Assembly (NCBI GenBank): GCA_002392705.1
Contig: DGHP01000068.1
Span: 7,442-18,931 of the forward strand
Source: Lachnospiraceae bacterium UBA3845
GTDB lineage: Bacteria > Bacillota > Clostridia > Lachnospirales > Lachnospiraceae
Length of the DNA: 11,490 bases
Reading direction: 5' to 3'
This document shows, in pieces, positions 1 to 5,702 of this stretch. The translations under genes were made by a program, and so were the position numbers. The notes beneath the pieces were generated by a model. That model worked only from the letters and a program-made list of their open reading frames with translations, did no database searches and was not told the DNA's origin. Position 1 is the first letter of the stretch. Each line of letters opens with the position of its first letter.

Positions 1-95
1 CCGGATCCTTCTCCTGCCGGCTGCCGCCGGCCGCTTTCGGATGAGGAAGGCCGGGGCGGAATCGGCTGGTCCGTATAGATCTTCCGGTCTGACAT
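1..95 (-). CDS. Partial ORF running off the left edge, Pro/Ser-rich N-terminus, function unknown
   Basis: Only the first 31 codons lie in the window. An ATG at 95-93 is preceded five bases upstream by a good ribosome binding site (AAGGAGAG on the minus strand, plus positions 101-108), and the frame stays open to the window edge. The start lies 33 bases after the stop of the Hsp70-like gene on the same strand, so it is probably the next gene of that operon. The visible peptide begins MSDRKIYTDQPIPPRP and continues with Ser, Gly, Arg and Pro. It is hydrophilic and looks disordered, with no signal peptide. Such a tail could precede a globular or membrane domain, but nothing here shows which. The ribosome binding site and spacing support a real gene; the product cannot be named. 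Confidence 0.55.
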   Translation of the reverse strand, partial: MSDRKIYTDQPIPPRPSSSESGRRQPAGEGS

Positions 96-128
96 CTGCC
101 CTCTCCTTCCTCTCTGTGTTTTCTTCAC

Positions 129-2042
129 TTAGCCAAGGGGAATCTCCACTACCTCCGCCATCCGGCTCAGGCACTGTTCGATCTGGCCGGAGATTTCGCC
201 GACAAGGCGTGATGAGATCTCTTCGGTTTTTTCATTTTCCAGGCTCTTATGGAAGTTCGCTTCCACTTCCGGCGCGATCTTCTTCATCCTGGCGGCAAAC
301 TGGCCTCTCGGGATCAGTTTCCGCAGCGTCTTCGGCAGATTGACATCCATCATCTTCGCCTCGATATGCTCCTGGCCGATCAGCAGGACAAAGAGGGAGA
401 CGATGGTCCCCGCCAGAATGCCCTTCAGGCCGCCCGCGATCAGGGCAATCCCGTTTCCGCCGCAGATCAGTCCTACGATAACGGACAGAATCGCATTGAT
501 CATCCAGGTGAATTCATCCACCGCGAAGATATCTTTTGCGTCTATCTGGATATCCAGATCGGAGACGGACAGGTAAGTGGTCAGATTCAAAGCCTTGTAG
601 GGGATCCCGTGCCGCACACAGATGGGCATCGTATATTCTTCCAGCGCGTAGGCGACCGGCTTGAGCCAGGCGGAGATCACGCCCACAAGCAGCTTCTGGG
701 CTTCCGGTCCTCTCAGGTAGTCCTCGACTTCTTCCTTCAGTTTTTCATCGATCTCTGACAGCCGCTCGATCTCCCCGCTGCGCCACCTGTCGAATACGTT
801 GATAACCGCATTTTCCATCAGCGGCCCTACCAGGGCGTCCACCACCGCGTCATAAAGCTCGTCCAGATGTTCCCCCACCAGCTGTTCCACCACGGCGGAA
901 TCGATCAGATTACTCACTTCCCGGCGGAATTCTCTCATGTCCTCATCGATCCGGCCGCTGTAGGCGAGACCCCTCGCTACCGAAAATTCCGGATGCGGTC
1001 CCGTCACCACCACGGAATCGGGATAGGCTTCCTGGCACCAGGAGCGGATCACCGGAAGATTTGATACGCCGCCTGTCAGAAAGAGCAGCTCCGGCATCTT
1101 CCCTTCAATCTTTTCCTTAAGCTGCCTGAGGCTCCCGCAGAACAGATCATGGAAGGAGGCGCCCTCCAGTTTCGGGACGGGTCCGTACAGGAGCCGGTCC
1201 GCGATTTCCGGGTTTATTTCGATCGGAAGCCGGATCTGTTTTCCGTCATAGAGGATCTCCACGCTCTTTCTGCAGAGCTGGTTCTCCCAGTAGGCCTCAT
1301 CTGAGAAATACTTCTCCTTCAGCCTTCTCGAGGCAAATTCGCAGTAATTTCTCCATGCCTCGCTCCTGGAGAAGATCTCCCGGATCTCATCCGCCCGCGG
1401 GCTTGCCGCGACCGCATAGTCCAGCAGAAGCTCATCCATAAGCCCGCCGCCCAGAACTACCTCTCCCGCGGTCTTCAGCTCCACTTCATGGCCGCCCTCA
1501 ATATAGGCAAAATCGGTGGTGGAGGACCCTACGTCGACCACAAGGACCGGTCTTGTCATGATATCGTAACCGACCTGAAGGTGCCTGGACTGGCAGGCTG
1601 AAATCAGGGCTGCCCGGGACTCCGAGACAATCCTGACCGGCGGATAGCCGATCCGCTCAAATATCTCACGGTAGCGTTCCCTCTGGGCGGCATTCCAGCC
1701 CGCGGGGCAGCCGATATAAAAGCAGCAGTCTTCATTCTGAACCAGATTTCCCGACTGATAAAGTTCCCCCAGGACACCGGCGGCAAAGGTCTGTATATCC
1801 TTCTCCGTATCCGGATCCGTGAGGAACCTGCTCTTGAAACGGATTCGCCGCACAGTCGTATCCGCGCTGTAGCAGGCGCTCTCCCCGATCAGGAGGCCGC
1901 CTCCCGCCGCTCTGGCATAAGCTGTGATAAAACTGGGCGCATCGCATACGGGCACAATGGCCGGTTCGCCTTTTTCTTCCCTGGCGAGCCGGGCGATCGC
2001 GCTCTCCGCATCCCCCAGATCAAATCCAAAAAATCGTTCCAT
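129..2042 (-). CDS. Hsp70/actin-fold ATPase with C-terminal membrane hairpin
   Basis: The 637-residue protein has the nucleotide-binding motifs of the Hsp70/actin superfamily. Phosphate-1 is GFDLGDAES (residues 6-14), a connect-1-like stretch is VRIVSESRAALISA (136-149), phosphate-2 is VVDVGSSTTDFAY (168-180), the adenosine motif is FLTGGVSNLP (321-330), and a connect-2-like stretch is PEFSVARGLAYSG (351-363). There is no canonical DnaK substrate-binding beta-sandwich. Residues 365-505 are largely charged and helical, followed by two closely spaced hydrophobic segments (about 513-527 and 531-556) that predict a membrane hairpin, then an amphipathic helical tail. It is probably a membrane-associated ATPase rather than a general chaperone. 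The start has a modest AAGGA upstream. It lies 39 bases after a two-helix membrane protein and 33 bases before another gene, consistent with one operon. The superfamily call is secure; client and function are unknown. Confidence 0.85.
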   Translation of the reverse strand: MERFFGFDLGDAESAIARLAREEKGEPAIVPVCDAPSFITAYARAAGGGLLIGESACYSADTTVRRIRFKSRFLTDPDTEKDIQTFAAGVLGELYQSGNLVQNEDCCFYIGCPAGWNAAQRERYREIFERIGYPPVRIVSESRAALISACQSRHLQVGYDIMTRPVLVVDVGSSTTDFAYIEGGHEVELKTAGEVVLGGGLMDELLLDYAVAASPRADEIREIFSRSEAWRNYCEFASRRLKEKYFSDEAYWENQLCRKSVEILYDGKQIRLPIEINPEIADRLLYGPVPKLEGASFHDLFCGSLRQLKEKIEGKMPELLFLTGGVSNLPVIRSWCQEAYPDSVVVTGPHPEFSVARGLAYSGRIDEDMREFRREVSNLIDSAVVEQLVGEHLDELYDAVVDALVGPLMENAVINVFDRWRSGEIERLSEIDEKLKEEVEDYLRGPEAQKLLVGVISAWLKPVAYALEEYTMPICVRHGIPYKALNLTTYLSVSDLDIQIDAKDIFAVDEFTWMINAILSVIVGLICGGNGIALIAGGLKGILAGTIVSLFVLLIGQEHIEAKMMDVNLPKTLRKLIPRGQFAARMKKIAPEVEANFHKSLENEKTEEISSRLVGEISGQIEQCLSRMAEVVEIPLG

Positions 2043-2081
2043 CTTTCCGCTTTCCTTACAAAGATATTGGACAGCTGCCGT

Positions 2082-2942
2082 TCACACAGAAGCGATCCCT
2101 TTTCTCAGAACCGCTCCGTCCCGGGTCAGGGCCGGCCGGATTGTGACCGTCTGCCCGCCCGGCAGCAGTTCAAACCAGCCCGCGTGCTCCGGGCTGTAAT
2201 CGGTCACATCGATTTCCATCGTGTGCAGATAATATCGAATATAGTCGATCTGTTCCCTGGCATCTTCCGCCTCCCGGCCCGACCGCAGCTGCCTGTAGAC
2301 ATATTCCAGGAGCTCTGAATAGAATTCTGTCTCCGTCCGCCGGGCGGTCTTTAAATCCCCGGAGGCTGAATCCTCCAGCAGCATCCGGTCCCTCTCCAGC
2401 TCCAGGCTGTGGTCCGCTGCCAGGGTCACCGCGGCGAGCACATGATAGGCATCTTCCGGATCCACCAGAAACTTTCTCTCAACATCCGCAGAAGCGCGGC
2501 TTTCTGCAGGCATATCTTTCCTGCTGTTCTTCCCGGCCAGAAAAGCGCCTGCTCCAAGCTCGATGCATCCGCCTGCCGTAAGGAGAATACTGGACAGCGC
2601 CGTCCCCCTTCCCAGAAGGATAAAAGCGGCGCCCATCGCCAGCAGCACGGCGCAGGCGGCTGTGATACCTTGTCCGCGCTTTGCCGGTTCTGTCCTTCTC
2701 CACTCCTCCACATCGGAAACGGATTCCATGATGGGCAGTGTATTGCGGGCGGTCACCAGCATATTCTGGGCCGGCTCGCCCATATCCGCTTCCGCCGCGC
2801 GGTACATGAGCCGATCCAGTTCTCTGGACAGGACTTCTCTGGCGTGGCCTTCTGACGGATCCGCTTTCAGTTCCGACAGGATATGTTCCCGATCCTCCTC
2901 CAGGAAGGCTGAGAGGCTCGGACTGGTCTTTTCAGTAGTCAT
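2082..2942 (-). CDS. Two-helix membrane protein, probable partner of the Hsp70-like ATPase
   Basis: This 286-residue protein is not recognised as a named family. Residues 1-90 are charged and helical. Two hydrophobic helices (about 92-110 and 115-136) form a membrane hairpin, followed by a soluble region rich in Glu, Arg and Asp (about 140-245). The C-terminus (249-286) contains GWFELLPGG, then TIRPAL and a final LRKGIA. This end resembles loosely the closing beta-domain pattern of GrpE, where a Gly-aromatic turn is followed by an RPA motif; that is inference from pattern memory, not an alignment. The ATG has AAGGGA nine bases upstream. The gene sits between the C69 dipeptidase (42-base gap) and the Hsp70-like gene (39-base gap), so cotranscription is likely. 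A role in anchoring the ATPase or modulating its nucleotide state is plausible but unproven. Confidence 0.7.
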   Translation of the reverse strand: MTTEKTSPSLSAFLEEDREHILSELKADPSEGHAREVLSRELDRLMYRAAEADMGEPAQNMLVTARNTLPIMESVSDVEEWRRTEPAKRGQGITAACAVLLAMGAAFILLGRGTALSSILLTAGGCIELGAGAFLAGKNSRKDMPAESRASADVERKFLVDPEDAYHVLAAVTLAADHSLELERDRMLLEDSASGDLKTARRTETEFYSELLEYVYRQLRSGREAEDAREQIDYIRYYLHTMEIDVTDYSPEHAGWFELLPGGQTVTIRPALTRDGAVLRKGIASV

Positions 2943-2984
2943 TGATTTGATCCCTTGTAATTACTGTTCACTGACCCCCACACA

Positions 2985-4517
2985 TCAGGCATCTGCGCGG
3001 GAGAAAGCATTGATCATGGCTTTCGTGGATTCATGAAGCACATTGCCAAGCGCCCTGTCGGTCTCTTCCCTCAGCATGTCTGCGATTTCCAGGTTTGCCT
3101 TTTCCAGAGCCTGTCCCTCCTGCAGATATGCGCGGTCCAGCTTCGCAAGCAGTTCATGGCTTCTCCTGAAAACCTTATTCTGGTAGCGCTCGATATGGAT
3201 GGCATTTTTCGCAAAATGCGCGTCCGCCAGCGCTCCGATCAGCCGGCTGCTCCAGTAAAAGCTGTCTGTGGATACGGTGTCCTCCGTGAAGGTCAGATAG
3301 TCCGGCATTTCCTCCACATTGGCATAAAACGGAGCGATCGCGTTGAATACATTGGAAGCAAAGGCAATCCACTGCAGCGCCCGGACCGCTTCCGGCATGT
3401 AAGGCCTGATCTGGATAATGGAGAGGAAATTCGTGCGGTTTACACCGACCGGCCGGTACATTCCCCCCTTGCCGCCTTTCGTGTACGGGTCGTAATCCGT
3501 TCCCTGGTAATGTCCGGAAAGCACGTATTTCACTTCCTCAACCGTCAGCTTCCGCTCCGGCCGCAGGCTCCACGGAATATCATCATCCTCCGGCGTGTAG
3601 TCCGCGTCCGGGCCGTCCCAGCAGAAGGAACGCGGGTTCAGCCGGCGCTCGATCGCCCACGCGCGGCAGGTGTTGTAGGTATGATCCGAATCATCACGGC
3701 TTCCGAAGGCGTAACGCGCGTGGAAGCTTCCGTCCATCGACAGATCCAGATGGTTATCCGCGATAAATTCCCTCAGATCCGCCGAGCAGAGGTGTTCCTT
3801 CTGCGCCCCGAAGGCGTCCTCCAGATCGAATTCATCGATCCCCTGCTGGTTGGGCATCACGACATACTGGTCATCCGGCACCCTTTTGGCGATCCAGTGA
3901 TGGCCGCCGACCGACTCCAGCCACCAGATCTCATCTGCGTCCTGGAAGGCGATGCCGTTCATCTCATAGGTCCCGTACTGCTCCAGAAGCTGACCCAGCC
4001 GGAGCACGCCTTCCCTGGCGGAACGGATATAGGGAAGCACCAGAACGACGATATCCTCCTCGCCGATCCCGCCCGGTATATCTTTCCCGTCAGCGGCGCC
4101 GCTCTCCTCTTTAAATGAAGCATCCGAACGGTCAATATCGCCCGTCCTGTCCGAGACAGTCCGTTTTTTCTCAGCCGGGACATAAGTTACCAGAGGATCC
4201 GCTCCCAGTACCAGCGCATTTGACGTGATGGTCTCCGTAGCGGTCATCGCCACATTGGCCTCATTCACGCCCGAAGCCGCCCAGACGCCTCTCCCGGTCA
4301 GCGCGTTCGGCACGCAGGTATAGCGCATCGGATTCTCCGGAAGCGGAATCTCGACATGCGAAAGAACAGAGCGGTATACACGCGGCTGCTCCTGCGGATG
4401 AATCACACAGCACTTTTTCGGCATAAAATGGTCCGCACCCGCGTCGTCATTGCGCGCGATGATTGTTGAACCGTCATAGCTTGCAAGTTTTCCCACCAGA
4501 ATCGTTGTACAGGGCAT
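2985..4517 (-). CDS. C69-family dipeptidase (PepD-like)
   Basis: The 510-residue product matches peptidase family C69, N-terminal-nucleophile hydrolases that cleave dipeptides in lactic acid bacteria and clostridia. It starts MPCTTILVGK, so removal of two residues would expose Cys3 as nucleophile. Family hallmarks follow: DGSTIIARNDD (15-25), GVNEANVAMTATETITSN (83-100), ADPLV (106-110), GIGEEDIVVLVLPYI (150-164), YGTYEMNGIAF (181-191) and DEIWWLESVGGHHWIAKR (195-212). There is no signal peptide, so it is probably cytoplasmic. Length is normal apart from a hydrophilic stretch at about 114-147 that looks longer than in relatives I recall. The start is fixed by the catalytic Cys3 and by AAGGAG ten bases upstream. 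It heads a minus-strand run that continues into the membrane protein and Hsp70-like genes. No convincing promoter was found in the 174 bases upstream. Confidence 0.93.
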   Translation of the reverse strand: MPCTTILVGKLASYDGSTIIARNDDAGADHFMPKKCCVIHPQEQPRVYRSVLSHVEIPLPENPMRYTCVPNALTGRGVWAASGVNEANVAMTATETITSNALVLGADPLVTYVPAEKKRTVSDRTGDIDRSDASFKEESGAADGKDIPGGIGEEDIVVLVLPYIRSAREGVLRLGQLLEQYGTYEMNGIAFQDADEIWWLESVGGHHWIAKRVPDDQYVVMPNQQGIDEFDLEDAFGAQKEHLCSADLREFIADNHLDLSMDGSFHARYAFGSRDDSDHTYNTCRAWAIERRLNPRSFCWDGPDADYTPEDDDIPWSLRPERKLTVEEVKYVLSGHYQGTDYDPYTKGGKGGMYRPVGVNRTNFLSIIQIRPYMPEAVRALQWIAFASNVFNAIAPFYANVEEMPDYLTFTEDTVSTDSFYWSSRLIGALADAHFAKNAIHIERYQNKVFRRSHELLAKLDRAYLQEGQALEKANLEIADMLREETDRALGNVLHESTKAMINAFSRADA

Positions 4518-4653
4518 ATCAGTCAGTCTCCTTCTGTAAAAATATCAGCAAGTATCAGCCGTAAATCCCATCGCTGCAGAAGCGGTTTCAGCCCCGCAGG
4601 CATGGCGAAGCAGAATCCCGGTTCACAGTTCATTTTTGTATATGGACATAACA

Positions 4654-4678
4654 GCCCCCCGCAAAAGATGCGGAGGGC
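4654..4678 (-). terminator. GC-rich hairpin after the C39-like gene, weak terminator candidate
   Basis: A nine-base-pair stem (GCCCTCCGC pairing with GCGGGGGGC on the minus strand, one G-U pair) encloses a seven-base loop and begins 14 bases after the C39-like stop codon. The bases after it (TGTTATGTCC) are not a strong U-tract, so termination may be leaky or the hairpin may instead protect the 3' end. It separates the C39-like gene from the dipeptidase gene. Confidence 0.5.
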
Positions 4679-4691
4679 GATCAATTCACTT

Positions 4692-5483
4692 TCAGTATTC
4701 ATCAAAGCTCCGGACCACATACATGGACTGCCGCTCGGAAGGCCAGACCTGGTCCCCGTTCTCATCGAGAAGCTGATAGGCGTAGATCTTCACAACCTCT
4801 CCTCCATGCTGCCCCCAGTTGTCCGACCACCTCGTTCCGGGAAAAGCCGGATCCCCGATCAGCCAGTCATCTGACAGAAGCGAGTCGATAAAGATATAAT
4901 GACCGGCGGAATTATACTCCAGACCCTGATAATTGGTCACGGTTCCGACCACACAGGCAACGCAGAAATAACCCTTTTCCTCCATAAGGCGCCGAAGCAG
5001 CTTCGTGACGTCCTCATGGTTTTCGCATCTCTCGATGCCCCTCTGCCCGCTGTAATAGTTGCCGTAATTGCCTTCTTCCACAAATACGGCCCTGCCGTCT
5101 GTCACCTTCGCGATGGACCTGGGGTCAAAATATCCTGTCCCGTCCCGGCACAGCCCCTTCTCCCTGCACTCCAGGGCCAGTTCCCAGGCCGTATCGGTGA
5201 GCGGATTCCTCAGCCCCATCCGACAGAGCATAAAAAAGGTCGCGTAATAACTGCATCCCATGCTGGAGAGAGCGGAATAACCGTTGACGGATACCTGCCG
5301 GTTCTCCGAAAAACTGCTCCCTCTCTGTGTCCAAGTGGACAGATCCCCCCGGATCAGTCCGTACTTTTCTGCTTTTCCCGCATTATAGGCAGATACCGTC
5401 TGCGCGAATAAAACAAGCGCCAGCAGAGCTGCCAAAACAGAGCCCGCGCGTTTCAGGCCCTTCCCCCTTCTGCAAATCTGCAT
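4692..5483 (-). CDS. Secreted C39-like cysteine peptidase
   Basis: The 263-residue protein starts with a basic stretch and a hydrophobic core (residues 13-28) ending in a signal-peptidase-like AQTVSA-YN junction near residue 32, so it is probably exported. The mature part fits the papain-like C39-like fold. Cys77 sits in SSMGCSYYATFFMLCRMG, His195 in GHYIFID, and Asp211 in LIGDPAF, the usual order of nucleophile, base and orienting residue in this family. Trp and Gly residues after Asp211 (FPGTRWSDNWGQ) match the end of this domain type. No ABC transporter is adjacent, so it is not a bacteriocin-exporter leader peptidase; a cell-wall or extracellular role is more likely. The ATG has AGGGGA five bases upstream. 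It has its own promoter at 5650-5678 and a long structured leader. Confidence 0.8.
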   Translation of the reverse strand: MQICRRGKGLKRAGSVLAALLALVLFAQTVSAYNAGKAEKYGLIRGDLSTWTQRGSSFSENRQVSVNGYSALSSMGCSYYATFFMLCRMGLRNPLTDTAWELALECREKGLCRDGTGYFDPRSIAKVTDGRAVFVEEGNYGNYYSGQRGIERCENHEDVTKLLRRLMEEKGYFCVACVVGTVTNYQGLEYNSAGHYIFIDSLLSDDWLIGDPAFPGTRWSDNWGQHGGEVVKIYAYQLLDENGDQVWPSERQSMYVVRSFDEY

Positions 5484-5496
5484 CTTTCTCCCCTGT

Positions 5497-5674
5497 AATG
5501 ATAAAAATCCGATCCCCTGTTCCTGTCAGCCTGCATGTCCCGAAAGTCTGTTCACAGGGACATGACAGCTGCTCCGGGACTTTTTGCACCGAAGATCCGC
5601 ATCCTCCGGCCCGCCCTTAACAGGCCGGAATGATTCACTGACAGGAACAAGTATATCGGATTTTTTCAATCATT
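5497..5674. repeat. Long imperfect inverted repeat bracketing the C39-like leader
   Basis: The left arm (5497-5529) and right arm (5638-5674) are reverse complements apart from two short interruptions. CTGTTCCTGTCAG/CTGACAGGAACA and AAAAATCCGAT/ATCGGATTTTT pair exactly, and AATGAT/ATCATT extends the base. The roughly 108 bases between hold smaller stems, including CATGTCCC/GGGACATG (5534-5541 with 5557-5564) and TCCGGCC/GGCCGGA (5605-5611 with 5623-5629). No clear target-site duplication flanks the arms, so I do not call it a transposable element. It may be a structured leader RNA, a terminator-like element or a small non-coding repeat. Confidence 0.7.
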
Positions 5675-5678
5675 TCAA
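5650..5678 (-). promoter_or_regulatory. Sigma-A promoter for the C39-like gene
   Basis: On the minus strand a -35 box TTGAAA (5678-5673) and a -10 box TATACT (5655-5650) are separated by exactly 17 bases. Each differs from consensus by one base. Transcription would begin near 5642-5648, inside the right arm of the inverted repeat, giving a leader of about 160 bases whose 5' end can pair with sequence just upstream of the ribosome binding site. Confidence 0.65.
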
Positions 5679-5685
5679 TGACTGA
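5666..5685. promoter_or_regulatory. Near-palindrome over the -35 box, operator candidate
   Basis: TCAATCATT and AATGACTGA flank a two-base centre and are reverse complements at eight of nine positions. The centre coincides with the -35 box of the promoter for the C39-like gene, a usual place for a dimeric repressor. No regulator gene is present in the window. Confidence 0.35.
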
Positions 5686-5702
5686 TTCAGACGGAGATCA
5701 GA

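Noticed and set aside
3033..4118. A 361-codon plus-strand open frame opposite the dipeptidase
   Set aside because: It is a shadow of the conserved C69 coding sequence.
4518..4653. Promoter for the dipeptidase run
   Set aside because: Possible -10 boxes (GATACT, GATATT on the minus strand) lack a -35 box at acceptable spacing.
5497..5674. A miniature inverted-repeat transposable element
   Set aside because: The arms are long and end in A/T runs, but no flanking target duplication is visible and no second copy exists in the window.
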